In this document: one piece after another, positions 9,243-17,892 of the stretch | Position numbering within the stretch: position 1 is the stretch's first letter | Layout: every line of letters starts with the position of its first letter | Origin: Blautia parvula | Lineage (GTDB): Bacteria > Bacillota > Clostridia > Lachnospirales > Lachnospiraceae | Assembly: GCF_020215665.1 (NCBI RefSeq) | Contig: NZ_CP084061.1 | Span: 4,989,001 to 5,053,000 of the forward strand | Length of the DNA stretch: 64,000 nt | Reading direction: 5' to 3' | Position numbers and translations under genes: made by a program | Notes under the pieces: generated by a model | Database searches by the model: none | What the model saw: only the letters and a program-made list of their open reading frames with translations | What the model was told of the DNA's origin: nothing

Positions 9243-12200
9243 ATGTTTTTGACACTGGACAAGTTTGAAAGAAGAGTAAGCGAACTGGGCCGGCGCAGAT
9301 ACTTTAGCCATCAGTGCATCGCGCCGTTCATATCTATGGAGGGAAATCTTCCAAAAGACGAGAGCTATTGCGGGCTGCCGGAGAAAATAGAGGGGCCGGA
9401 GTTCGGAATCAACGATTCCTTTGTGGGAAGAGACCGTTATCTGTGGATCGAAAAAGAAGTGAAATTGCCGGAAGAAAAAGAAGGCTGTGAAGTAGTTGGT
9501 TTATTTGACTTTGGTGAGACCGGAGGCGGATACAACAGCGGATTTGAGTCCCTGCTGTATGTGGATGGACATCCTTATCAGGGTGTGGACACCAACCACA
9601 ATGAAGTTATTTTCCGGGGGGAAGAGGGAAAAGCGGTACGTCTCACATTCCTTCTCTGGACCGGATTGGAAGGGGGCGGCGCGCACCGCACCTTTTTCCA
9701 TCAGTGTAAACAGGCGGATGTGGCGTATCTGCATAAGACCACAGATGAGCTGTATTATTTTGCAAAAGCCATCACCGGTACACTGCGGCTGATGCCGGAG
9801 GACAACGAGCAGTATGTGAAGCTGAAAGCCGCTCTGGACCGGGTGCTTCAGTTTATCAATTGGGATGAGGAATATTTCTATAAGACAGTGGAGACAGCCT
9901 ATGAGGTTCTGATGACTGAGCTTGACCAGATGGAGAAGCATACCGATGTGACAGTCAGCGTAGTAGGACATACCCATATTGACGTGGCATGGCTGTGGCG
10001 GCTGAAGCACACCAGAGAGAAAGCACAGCGATCTTTTTCTACTGTGCTCCGCCTGATGGAACTGTATGATGAGTTTATTTTCCTTCAGACCCAGCCTCAG
10101 CTTTACAAATATATCAAAGAGGACTGCCCGGAACTGTATGCCAAGATCAAAGAAAAAGTGTCGGAAGGCAAATGGGAACCCGACGGCGGCATGTGGGTGG
10201 AAGCTGACTGTAACATTTCCTCCGGTGAAGCACTGGTGCGCCAGTTCCTCCACGGGACCCGCTTTATGGAAAAGGAGTTTGGAAAAAAATGTGAGTATCT
10301 GTGGCTGCCTGACGTATTCGGTTACAGCTGGGCGCTGCCTCAGATTCTGAAACAGTGTGAGATAGATACATTTATGACTACCAAGATCAGTTGGAACCAG
10401 TTTAACAGCATTCCTGATGACTTGTTCCGATGGAGGGGGATTGACGGCAGTGAGGTGCTGACTTATTTTGTAAATACTCCCAGTGAGGGACAGGACTCAG
10501 ACACCAGATATGCCACATATAACGGAATGGTGACACCTCATGCAGTGATCGGAAGCTGGAAGAAATTTAAGAACAAGGAACTGAGCAGCGAGACGCTGAT
10601 CTCCTATGGTTACGGCGACGGAGGCGGCGGTGTTACCAGGGATATGCTGGAACTAAGAAGAGCCATGGACGTGATTCCTGGTCTGCCGAAAGTAAAGGCT
10701 GTACAGGCGAAAGATTTCTTCCGCAGGATGCATGAGAATGTGGACAAAACGGATCGCTACGTCCACACCTGGGATGGCGAACTGTATCTGGAATACCACA
10801 GAGGAACGTATACATCCCAGGCATACAATAAGAAAACAAACCGCCGTCTGGAAAACAAACTGGCCCGGACAGAATGGCTGTCCTCTCTGTCTTACATCCT
10901 GGGCGGAAATTACGCACAGCAGGAACTGAATAAAAGCTGGGAGTGCGTGCTGCTTCACCAGTTCCATGATATTATCCCGGGCTCTTCCATCCATGAAGTT
11001 TATGAGGATTCCCATGTCAACTATGGTATGGCGGAGGAGAGGGCAGACCGGATAACAGATGATGTGCTTAACATTGTTACAAAACCGGAAGCGCATATGT
11101 ACAGCGTATATACCACCAATAGCTTTGGCGGAAAAGAGCTGGTTCTGATTCCGGAAGAAGGGACAGGAAGATTTGTGGATGAAAAGGGACAAAAGCTGGA
11201 AGCCCAGAAGACTGCGGGCGGATACGAAGTTCTGGTAGAAGCGGAACCTTTTGGGGCGGCTGCCGTGAAGTTTGAGCCTGCCGAAGATGTGCATTTTGAA
11301 GCGGAAGATACTTCCGGCGACAGCTTTTCATTTGACGGAAATACACTGGAAACCCCAATCTACACCATTTCCTGGAATGAGGACGGACAGTTGACCGAGA
11401 TTTTCGATAAAGAGGCGGACAGGTCTGTGCTGAAAGAGGGCCAGCCCGGAAATGTACTGGAAATCTATGAGGATAAGCCCATTAATTACGATGCCTGGGA
11501 TATTGATATTTTCTATACTCAGAAAAAAGAAACAGCAAAGCTGGCAGAAGCTGTAGAACTGGTGGAAAAGGGAGAGTTAAAAGCAGTGGTACGCTTTGTA
11601 TTTAAGTACCACAAGTCCACCATCCGGCAGGATATGACAGTGTATAAAGATTCCCGAAGAATTGATTTTGTCACTCAGGCAGACTGGCAGGAGACCCAGA
11701 GACTGCTGAAAACTGCATTTTACACTAATATCCGTTCCACAAAGGCAGTCTATGATATCCAGTTCGGACATGCGGAGCGCCCCACCCACTGGAACACCAG
11801 CTGGGACTGGGCAAGATACGAAGTCTGCGGACATAAATGGGCAGACCTTTCAGAAAACGGATATGGTGTCAGCCTGTTGAATGATTGTAAATATGGATAC
11901 AGCATCAAAGACAATGCTGTAAAGCTAAGCCTGTTGAAGAGCGCAGTTTATCCGGACACCACGGCGGATAAGGGGGTGCATGAATTTATTTATTCTCTGT
12001 ATCCCCATATTGGAAATGTGACAGAAGGCGGGACCATCGAAGCTGCCAACCAGCTGAACCTGCCTGCACAGGTTATTTCCGGTGTATTTACGGACCGGAG
12101 AAAGCTTGTGGAAGTGTCTTCGGACTGTGTGCAGATTGATGCAGTGAAGAAGGCGGAGGAGGAAGACTGCCTGATCGTAAGGCTGCATGAGTGCAGGGGC

Positions 12201-12356
12201 GGAAGAAGAAAAGTGACCCTTACTTCCCAGTTTGATGTAAAACGTATCGTGCCCTGTAATTTACTGGAGCATGACACCGGAGAGGCAGTGGAAGGCTCCA
12301 AAGTATCCTTTGAGGTTACCCCGTTTATGATCAAGACCTTTAAACTGTATCTGTAA
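9243..12356 (+). CDS. Alpha-mannosidase, glycoside hydrolase family 38
   Basis: Cytoplasmic 1037-residue retaining alpha-mannosidase that removes terminal alpha-mannose from imported oligosaccharides. The zinc-binding motif is HTHIDVAW (His245 and Asp247), the nucleophile Asp357 lies in LPDVFGYSW, and a further conserved His lies in LLHQFHDIIPGSS near 571. The C-terminal half is the usual beta-sandwich region of GH38. There is no signal peptide. The length matches bacterial GH38 enzymes of the long type (about 1000-1040). AAGGAGGAACAACAG gives a strong ribosome site. It stands alone between a terminator and a pseudogene, so its link to the preceding importer is only by proximity. Confidence 0.95.
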   Translation: MFLTLDKFERRVSELGRRRYFSHQCIAPFISMEGNLPKDESYCGLPEKIEGPEFGINDSFVGRDRYLWIEKEVKLPEEKEGCEVVGLFDFGETGGGYNSGFESLLYVDGHPYQGVDTNHNEVIFRGEEGKAVRLTFLLWTGLEGGGAHRTFFHQCKQADVAYLHKTTDELYYFAKAITGTLRLMPEDNEQYVKLKAALDRVLQFINWDEEYFYKTVETAYEVLMTELDQMEKHTDVTVSVVGHTHIDVAWLWRLKHTREKAQRSFSTVLRLMELYDEFIFLQTQPQLYKYIKEDCPELYAKIKEKVSEGKWEPDGGMWVEADCNISSGEALVRQFLHGTRFMEKEFGKKCEYLWLPDVFGYSWALPQILKQCEIDTFMTTKISWNQFNSIPDDLFRWRGIDGSEVLTYFVNTPSEGQDSDTRYATYNGMVTPHAVIGSWKKFKNKELSSETLISYGYGDGGGGVTRDMLELRRAMDVIPGLPKVKAVQAKDFFRRMHENVDKTDRYVHTWDGELYLEYHRGTYTSQAYNKKTNRRLENKLARTEWLSSLSYILGGNYAQQELNKSWECVLLHQFHDIIPGSSIHEVYEDSHVNYGMAEERADRITDDVLNIVTKPEAHMYSVYTTNSFGGKELVLIPEEGTGRFVDEKGQKLEAQKTAGGYEVLVEAEPFGAAAVKFEPAEDVHFEAEDTSGDSFSFDGNTLETPIYTISWNEDGQLTEIFDKEADRSVLKEGQPGNVLEIYEDKPINYDAWDIDIFYTQKKETAKLAEAVELVEKGELKAVVRFVFKYHKSTIRQDMTVYKDSRRIDFVTQADWQETQRLLKTAFYTNIRSTKAVYDIQFGHAERPTHWNTSWDWARYEVCGHKWADLSENGYGVSLLNDCKYGYSIKDNAVKLSLLKSAVYPDTTADKGVHEFIYSLYPHIGNVTEGGTIEAANQLNLPAQVISGVFTDRRKLVEVSSDCVQIDAVKKAEEEDCLIVRLHECRGGRRKVTLTSQFDVKRIVPCNLLEHDTGEAVEGSKVSFEVTPFMIKTFKLYL

Positions 12357-12374
12357 AAGTGGAGAAAAAGGATT

Positions 12375-12813
12375 GTGAAAAACAATATATCTAACTATGA
12401 AAAGATGAAAAACCATATGGCAGGCGTATTTTTGCAGTATGAACAGGAGAGAAGAAAAGGCAGATTATAATGAAGTCATGACCATATATGATGTGCTTTG
12501 TTATTCCAAGGAGAACTGTCATCTCGCGGATGAATGGGCAACAGTATTTTGACGGAAAAATAAATAAACTGGCCCGTGCCTGTGAGAAACTTGGGGGAAG
12601 AAAAATAAAAAAGGAAATGTAGGTTATGAACTTGCATTGTTTCCTTTTCTTCCCCTGTCCTTGTGTTTCTGGGAATCTGATGAGGACTTTCCCGCCAGTC
12701 TGCAGATTCTGACAGATAAGAACATTCTTGATTATATGCATTACGAAACGCTGATGTTTGCAATCACGCATATGTTTAATCGTTTGAAAGAAGAATGTGA
12801 GGAAGGCAGATAA
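12375..12813 (+). pseudogene. Decayed DUF3786-type gene
   Basis: Fragments of one protein appear in successive frames on the plus strand: NNISNYEKMKNHMAGVFLQY from a GTG at 12375, then YNEVMTIYDVLCYSKENCHL from 12460, then FDGKINKLARACEKLGG from 12545, then GNVGYELALFPFLPLS through to a TAA at 12811 (containing CFWESDEDFPASLQIL and LDYMHYETLMF). The order and spacing match DUF3786 proteins, with a deletion after the first fragment and three frame changes. A ribosome-like site (GGAGAAAAAGG) is still present. No continuous reading frame exists, so it is not expected to make a functional protein. The family assignment is from memory of DUF3786 motifs. Confidence 0.75.
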
Positions 12814-12825
12814 CATCAGGAGCCA

Positions 12826-12858
12826 CCGCGATATGGAGCAGAATGTTCCATATCGCGG
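12826..12858. repeat. Hairpin repeat related to the element at 29473-29630
   Basis: Perfect 12-base arms CCGCGATATGGA and TCCATATCGCGG around the 9-base loop GCAGAATGT, preceded by AGCCA and followed by GGCGTGTTGCTG. The same core with the same flanks occurs at 29553-29608. There is no T tract, so it is not a classical terminator. It is probably a shortened member of a dispersed REP-like family. Confidence 0.65.
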
Positions 12859-12938
12859 CGGCGTGTTGCTGTTCCTTGATCTGTGTTTTTATAGAGAAGT
12901 GAGCAGCAGTATTTAATATAACAAAACATATAAAACTC

Positions 12939-12967
12939 TTGACAAAAATTGTAAACGCGTTTACAAT
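12939..12967 (+). promoter_or_regulatory. Promoter with overlapping 20-bp perfect palindromic operator
   Basis: TTGACA (12939-12944), 17 bases, TACAAT (12962-12967). The perfect palindrome ATTGTAAACGCGTTTACAAT spans 12948-12967, covering the spacer and the -10, so a bound protein would block the polymerase. A half-matching site GTAAACACGTTCGC lies at 12978-12991. The same core with identical geometry occurs before the MFS gene at 13860. The TetR protein encoded next is the obvious candidate; a LacI/CcpA-type protein is the alternative because the core resembles such operators. Confidence 0.75.
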
Positions 12968-13015
12968 CTAAATAAAAGTAAACACGTTCGCATTTTAAAA
13001 GAAAAACAATATTCC

Positions 13016-13067
13016 TTGACGCCCACCCCAAAGTAAGTTACTATTCATTATGAGTTAATGCGTTCAC
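13016..13067 (+). promoter_or_regulatory. Second promoter and operator-like site before the TetR gene
   Basis: TTGACG (13016-13021), 17 bases, TACTAT (13039-13044). AATGCGTTCAC at 13057-13067 follows at the expected start of transcription; its reverse complement recurs at 13827-13837. This could be the proximal, autoregulated promoter of the regulator gene. Confidence 0.55.
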
Positions 13068-13080
13068 AATTTTAACTACA

Positions 13081-13785
13081 ATGATATATCTGCAATTACA
13101 GAAAAATACATACGATATGGCTGTTTATGAAAAAGGTTATGAAACAAAGAGACGTTTGATCATGTCAATGTACAACAAATTAAAGGTACAGGATGCATCA
13201 GAAATTACTGTACGTGAGATCGCGAAGGAGAATCAATGTTCCCCGGCTGCGTTGTACCGGCATTTTGAAAGTCTGGAATATTTGATCATCCTTGGCTCCA
13301 TGAGATTTTTTATCGACTACATGGTTGAATACGGTCATCTGATGGATTCCAACAATAATCTGATGGATTCCTACATTAAAGGATGGAAATTATTCAACAA
13401 GTATGCATTTGAGAGGCCCGATCTGTATTACCGTCTATTGTGGGGGCAGTATAACGCCATGTTTTCCGATGCGTTGGTGGAATACTTTGAGTTGTTTCCG
13501 GTGTCAGGTTCGGAACGGTATCCTGCGTATTTTTATACGCTGCTTTTTACTGAGGATATCATAGAGCGTGATTTTCTGATGCTGAGGCGGGCCGTGAATT
13601 ATAATTTGTTATCTTATGAAGATGCTGTTTATTTCAGTAAATCCAATACACTGATCGTCAAGGGAATGCTTGAGATGTATATGGGGCGTGATTTGGAAAG
13701 CAGAAGGCAGGGAGAGCAGGAGTGCAATGAACTCCTTCTGAAAAATCTTGAAAAGGTTTATGTTCCATCTGAACATGGACTTTAA
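13081..13785 (+). CDS. TetR/AcrR-family transcriptional regulator
   Basis: 234-residue DNA-binding repressor. The helix-turn-helix is in EITVREIAKENQCSPAALYR with HFESLEYL directly after, near residues 41-70; the C-terminal two thirds is an alpha-helical ligand domain without a recognised signature. The start is uncertain: the ATG at 13081 has no ribosome site, and an in-frame ATG at 13117 (MAVYEKGY) is about equally poor. Operator-like palindromes before this gene and before the next one suggest it represses both itself and the transporter/methyltransferase genes downstream until a ligand, probably the transported compound, binds. Confidence 0.88.
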   Translation: MIYLQLQKNTYDMAVYEKGYETKRRLIMSMYNKLKVQDASEITVREIAKENQCSPAALYRHFESLEYLIILGSMRFFIDYMVEYGHLMDSNNNLMDSYIKGWKLFNKYAFERPDLYYRLLWGQYNAMFSDALVEYFELFPVSGSERYPAYFYTLLFTEDIIERDFLMLRRAVNYNLLSYEDAVYFSKSNTLIVKGMLEMYMGRDLESRRQGEQECNELLLKNLEKVYVPSEHGL

Positions 13786-13847
13786 ATGCAGGGAGGGATA
13801 AGAGTATTGATTTTAATTGCAGGCAGGTGAACGCATTGGCTATTTTT

Positions 13848-13876
13848 TTGAAATAAAAAGTAAACACATTTACAAT
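13848..13876 (+). promoter_or_regulatory. Promoter with operator before the MFS/SSS/MttB operon
   Basis: TTGAAA (13848-13853), 17 bases, TACAAT (13871-13876). The operator-like GTAAACACATTTAC (13860-13873) overlaps the -10 at the same offset of 11 bases as at 12951. A further site GTGAACGCATT lies just upstream at 13827-13837. Confidence 0.7.
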
Positions 13877-13963
13877 TTGCGGCGAACTGAGAATATCCTG
13901 TATGAATATTCGGTTGAAATGTAATGGGGAATACAGGCTTTAGGGAAAAAGGAGGAGGTTTCT

Positions 13964-15292
13964 ATGGTAATTACAGGTAAGAAACGATGGTTTGTGCTGG
14001 TGATAGTATCTCTGATGGCGGGTGTTATGGTGTACGTGCCGTTTTTGCGCTACAGTTATTATGATCAGATGGTTATGCTGTTTTCTGAATATAAATCGGT
14101 TGCGTCTGCAGCCAACGTAAATGAATTTATCGGTGATTTTAGTTTCTGGTTTGGCCTTGTCTGTACGATCGGATATCCGATAGGCGGGATTCTGGTAGAT
14201 AAGTTTGGTGAAAAATGGCTGCTGATCATCGGTTCCGTCATGATGGGGGCATGTTCTTTCTGGTTTGGTCTGGTCCCGGATAAACTGTCTATTATAATTA
14301 TCCATGTGTTATATGGTGTGGGCACCAGCTTCTTCATCTGGAATGCTTATCTGAAGACCACACGTAAGATGGGAAATGCGTCCGAGCAGGGGTCCATGTT
14401 CTCGACTTCTGAATTTGTCAGAGCGATCATGGGCATGCTCCTCGGTTTTCTGGGTGTTGCCCTGTTAAACCGAGCGATTATGCCGGGCAATGCAACAGAC
14501 CTTCAGGTGCTGGGGGCACAGTGGAGAAATATGCTGTTTTTCAACGGCGCTCTGTTTTTAGTATTGGCTGTCATCGTATTTTTTGTGGTTCCCAATAACA
14601 TTATTGGAGCAGAGGACGCGGAACTTGCCGCCTCCGGAAAAGCTGCGCTGACACAGGAGAAACTGACTGCGGCGTCTGTTCTCAAAGTGCTGAAAATGCC
14701 CGGTACATGGCTGTTGTCGCTGCTGATCTTTTTCTGCTTTTCTTTTACCTCAGCGGCAAACGGATACCTTGGTTCCTATACGGTAAATGTCCTCGGTATA
14801 TCCCAGACACAGGCGAGTACATTTGCAGTTGTCCGAAACTACATCATCGCAGGTCTTGCAACTCTTGCCATCGGATTTATTGCGGATAAGATTGGGTCAA
14901 AAGTTAAAACACTGGGGTATTATCTTGCCATTGCGACTGTACTGACTGTGGCGGTTCTCGTTACCAAAAACACTGCATTTCTATGCATTGGAGTTACCTT
15001 TGTATTCGCCGTTGTTTATACGGGCATGCGCGGTATCTATTTTGCGACTCTTGGCGAAGTTGGAATACCGCTGTCTCTTACAGGGGTTGCAACCGGGGTA
15101 ATCTCGCTGATCTGTTATCTGCCGGATGTGTACTTTGCTAAACTGGCCGGTATCTGGCTGGATAAATACGGGAAGTTTGGCTATGACCTGATTTGGTATT
15201 GGGTGATTGGCTGTGGAATCTTGGGTATTCTGGTTGCGTTTATTTCGGTTCGTTATTCTAAGAAGCTGAAAGCAGAAGGAAAGGTTCAGTAA
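13964..15292 (+). CDS. MFS transporter
   Basis: 442-residue carrier with about 12 hydrophobic helices. The loop 2-3 motif reads GGILVDKFGEKW, and there is a central hydrophilic loop (EDAELAASGKAALTQEK). AAAGGAGGAGG precedes the ATG. It is the first gene of the operator-controlled operon and is followed by a second, unrelated carrier, so the pair may take up related compounds or exchange a substrate for a product. Substrate not determined; a methylated amine or related small osmolyte is suggested only by the MttB gene downstream. Confidence 0.9.
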   Translation: MVITGKKRWFVLVIVSLMAGVMVYVPFLRYSYYDQMVMLFSEYKSVASAANVNEFIGDFSFWFGLVCTIGYPIGGILVDKFGEKWLLIIGSVMMGACSFWFGLVPDKLSIIIIHVLYGVGTSFFIWNAYLKTTRKMGNASEQGSMFSTSEFVRAIMGMLLGFLGVALLNRAIMPGNATDLQVLGAQWRNMLFFNGALFLVLAVIVFFVVPNNIIGAEDAELAASGKAALTQEKLTAASVLKVLKMPGTWLLSLLIFFCFSFTSAANGYLGSYTVNVLGISQTQASTFAVVRNYIIAGLATLAIGFIADKIGSKVKTLGYYLAIATVLTVAVLVTKNTAFLCIGVTFVFAVVYTGMRGIYFATLGEVGIPLSLTGVATGVISLICYLPDVYFAKLAGIWLDKYGKFGYDLIWYWVIGCGILGILVAFISVRYSKKLKAEGKVQ

Positions 15293-15348
15293 TTTGGAAA
15301 GCGTATATCAGGAAATCAATAAAGTAAACTCATGAAAGGACGATACTT

Positions 15349-16767
15349 ATGAGTACGACGCAAATGATTTTAGCGGGAGCTTTGATCGTCATTGACCTTC
15401 TGGTCTGTATGACAATCGGTATAAAAACGAGGGGCAAGGCGAAAAACGCTGAGGATTACTTTATTGGCGGGAAGAGGACAGGTACTTTTTTGCTTTTTCT
15501 TACTGCATGGGCAAGTTTCAGCGGTGCCGGTAATTTTATAGGTCAGGCCGGAAGGGGAGCATTGGAGGGAATCAGCGCTTACTGGCTTTGGCTTGGCGAG
15601 GGGCTGATGGGCGGAATCATCATGGGGTATATTCTGGCGCCTTATCTGGCCAGATTTAAATATCTGTCCATGCCTCATTTTGTGTCCGGCTATCTCTTTG
15701 GCGGGGACCACTATATCCGCAGGGTGGGCGGCCTGGCGGCTCTGATGCCCAATGTGGTCTGGCCCGGCGCACAGATTATGGGAGTGTCCTATGTTCTGGA
15801 GCAGGTGTTTGGGATAGATTACCGGATTGCGGTTATCGTGTGCGGAATTGTCTTTATCTTTTACACGGTAAGCGGCGGTCTGGAAGCTGTTATTTATGCG
15901 GATGCGCTCCATGGGACCATTCAGATGATCTTTGCTGTGGTCGTGATCTTCTTTGGTTTAAAGCTGTTTCATTTTGATTTCGGATATCTGCAGGATCAGA
16001 TCATGCAGGTTGATCCTGCAAAATGGGATCTGTTCGCAGAGAAACCCACTGTTATTGTGACAGGATTTCTGACGGGTCTTGTGGGGGCTGTTTCCAATCC
16101 TATTTTCTGGAACCGTGCATTTGCTGCAAAAGATGTGCAGACGGCAAAACGCTCCTATGGGATTACTTTTTTTATGAATATCATTATGGTCTTTATTATG
16201 ATCACCATTGGGATCGCTTCTCTCATGTATACCAATGCCGGAGACCAGGCACTTGTCTGGGTGATTTTAAATAAAATGCCGCCTGTCTGCGGTATCATCC
16301 TGGCGGAGAGTGTACTGGCTGCCTGTATGTCCTGCGCAGATACACATTTGAACTGCGCGGCAGCAAATGTGGTCTCTGATATCATAGATCCGGACTCGAA
16401 ACTGGACGGGGAAAAGAGTATCAAATATGCGAAGGCAGCCACATTGGCAGCGGGAATTGTGGCCATTTTATCGGGACTGTATGCACCGTTTATTTACGCT
16501 TTGGGTACCTACGGATACACAGTCTGCGGCGGGGTTTTGATTCCCCTGTTTGTGATGGGATTAATATTCCGGGACCGTAAATCAGAAGAATTCAGTTCCG
16601 GACTCAGCATTAAGGCTGCCAGGATCGGTGTCACTCTGGGGATTGCCGCGGCAGTTGCATTTGAGGTGATACCTCCTCTTGCTGCAGTATTCGGAGGCGG
16701 TGTGATACCTGCTATTGCAGCAACGGTACTGGGTACTTTGATACCCAATGCTTTTATAAAAGAATGA
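15349..16767 (+). CDS. Sodium:solute symporter (SSS family)
   Basis: 472-residue sodium-coupled symporter with about 13 membrane helices. It shows SSS hallmarks such as AEDYFIGGKRTGTF after helix 1, WASFSGAGNFIGQAG in helix 2, and FYTVSGGLEAVIYADALHG in the helix 5-6 region. Members carry proline, pantothenate, choline-like compounds, sugars and organic acids. It is encoded in the same operon as the MFS carrier, the TIM-barrel protein and the MttB homologue. Substrate unknown. Confidence 0.92.
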   Translation: MSTTQMILAGALIVIDLLVCMTIGIKTRGKAKNAEDYFIGGKRTGTFLLFLTAWASFSGAGNFIGQAGRGALEGISAYWLWLGEGLMGGIIMGYILAPYLARFKYLSMPHFVSGYLFGGDHYIRRVGGLAALMPNVVWPGAQIMGVSYVLEQVFGIDYRIAVIVCGIVFIFYTVSGGLEAVIYADALHGTIQMIFAVVVIFFGLKLFHFDFGYLQDQIMQVDPAKWDLFAEKPTVIVTGFLTGLVGAVSNPIFWNRAFAAKDVQTAKRSYGITFFMNIIMVFIMITIGIASLMYTNAGDQALVWVILNKMPPVCGIILAESVLAACMSCADTHLNCAAANVVSDIIDPDSKLDGEKSIKYAKAATLAAGIVAILSGLYAPFIYALGTYGYTVCGGVLIPLFVMGLIFRDRKSEEFSSGLSIKAARIGVTLGIAAAVAFEVIPPLAAVFGGGVIPAIAATVLGTLIPNAFIKE

Positions 16768-16800
16768 AGTGTATGATGATTTATGCAGAAACGGAGGTGT

Positions 16801-16857
16801 ATGTCAAAAAAAGTGAACTTGTTTGCAATAATGTGGTTTAATAAGAAAATGTTTTGA
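16801..16857 (+). CDS. Possible 18-residue peptide after the symporter gene
   Basis: An ATG directly after GGAGGTGT opens an 18-codon frame (MSKKVNLFAIMWFNKKMF) ending in TGA. The ribosome site is as good as those of the real genes around it. The peptide is basic and hydrophobic and could be membrane-associated, but it does not match the small symporter accessory proteins I know. It may be a leader peptide or chance. Confidence 0.3.
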   Translation: MSKKVNLFAIMWFNKKMF

Positions 16858-16893
16858 CAGATTCAGAACAAAGAATAAAAGGAGAGTGGAAAT

Positions 16894-17832
16894 ATGACTG
16901 ACAGGAACAGACCTTTAAGACTGGGAATGCATACCTATACGCTTCATTTCTTCGGTCTGGGAGAAAGCTGGGGATTTGGAAAGGATTATTATTTTGAGCA
17001 GACAATGTCTCTGTATGAACTGATGGATAAAGCAGTGAAATGGGAACTGGACGGGCTTCAGATCACAAAAGTGGACCTTTTGACAACTGCTGAAAAAGAC
17101 CCATTTGGAACTGAGAATCTGAAAAAGGTGGCGCAGGCAGCCAAAGAGCACGGGCTGTTTTTGGAATTTAATTCATCCTTTCAGGCAGGGAGTGATTCCC
17201 GAGTGAACTGTACGGCAGAGGAAGCTCTTCGGATAGGGCATGATCTTGACGCAGAGCTGGTAAAATTCAGTCTTGATATTATACGGCCAAGAGAACTTTA
17301 CGGCTCCTGTATGCACCCGGATGTTATGCGCCAGATGGCTGACCGGTACGATGAATTTAAAAGGACTATTCCCTTGATCGAAGAGTTCGGTATGCAGATC
17401 GCAATTGAAAATCATACGGATACCTTTGCAGACGAGATTCTATGGATCGTGGATAAGCTGAACCATCCGCTTATAGGTACCTGTGTAGATACCATGAATC
17501 CGCTCCAGGTTATAGAAAACCCGTATTATGCCATGGAACGTATGCTGCCCAAGGCATACTGCTGCCATTTCAGTGATGATATTATTGTCGTGGACCCATT
17601 GGGTGTACATGATATCGGAGCTGCGCACGGACAGGGCTCCATGGATTGTCCGAAGATGGTTTCCCAGATACGGGAGAAGTCACCAATGGATAAGATTATC
17701 TTTGAAAATGAGATTGCATTCAGGAGTATGGAGGAACCCATCGAGGAGGCCAGGGCAAGGGAACTGCAGGCCTGTGAGGAAAGCGTTCGGTACCTTCGGG
17801 ATGTATTAAAACTGGGCGTAAGAAACAGATAA
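16894..17832 (+). CDS. Sugar phosphate isomerase/epimerase-like TIM-barrel protein
   Basis: 312-residue cytoplasmic protein of the xylose-isomerase-like TIM-barrel family. Candidate metal ligands: Glu in QIAIENHTD, Asp in TCVDTMNPL, His in CCHFSDD and Glu in IIFENEIAF. It has no close similarity by eye to the homologue at 3446, so it is a separate subfamily and not a copy. AAAAGGAGAG precedes the ATG. It sits between the symporter and the MttB-family gene, with only 60 bases to the latter, so the two enzymes probably act in one pathway. The reaction is unknown. Confidence 0.85.
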   Translation: MTDRNRPLRLGMHTYTLHFFGLGESWGFGKDYYFEQTMSLYELMDKAVKWELDGLQITKVDLLTTAEKDPFGTENLKKVAQAAKEHGLFLEFNSSFQAGSDSRVNCTAEEALRIGHDLDAELVKFSLDIIRPRELYGSCMHPDVMRQMADRYDEFKRTIPLIEEFGMQIAIENHTDTFADEILWIVDKLNHPLIGTCVDTMNPLQVIENPYYAMERMLPKAYCCHFSDDIIVVDPLGVHDIGAAHGQGSMDCPKMVSQIREKSPMDKIIFENEIAFRSMEEPIEEARARELQACEESVRYLRDVLKLGVRNR

Positions 17833-17892
17833 ACATTCAATATAAAATATGGCGGGACAGAAGTTGTCCGTCAAAATTCAGGAGGAAATTAT

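Noticed and set aside
9501-10253. Long open frames opposite the mannosidase gene (also 10653-11294 and others)
   Set aside because: They are mirror frames of a strongly supported GH38 gene, with no ribosome site and low-complexity, Cys/His-rich translations typical of shadow frames.
12391-12816. A minus-strand frame of 141 codons over the decayed region
   Set aside because: The plus strand shows ordered fragments of a known-type protein here; the minus frame has no recognisable features.
12826-12858. Hairpin as a transcription terminator
   Set aside because: There is no T tract after the stem, and the same core occurs inside a larger repeat at 29473-29630.
12948-12967. Palindrome as a plain CcpA catabolite site
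   Set aside because: Not excluded, but the repeated placement at two promoters around the TetR gene fits a local operator better than a global one.
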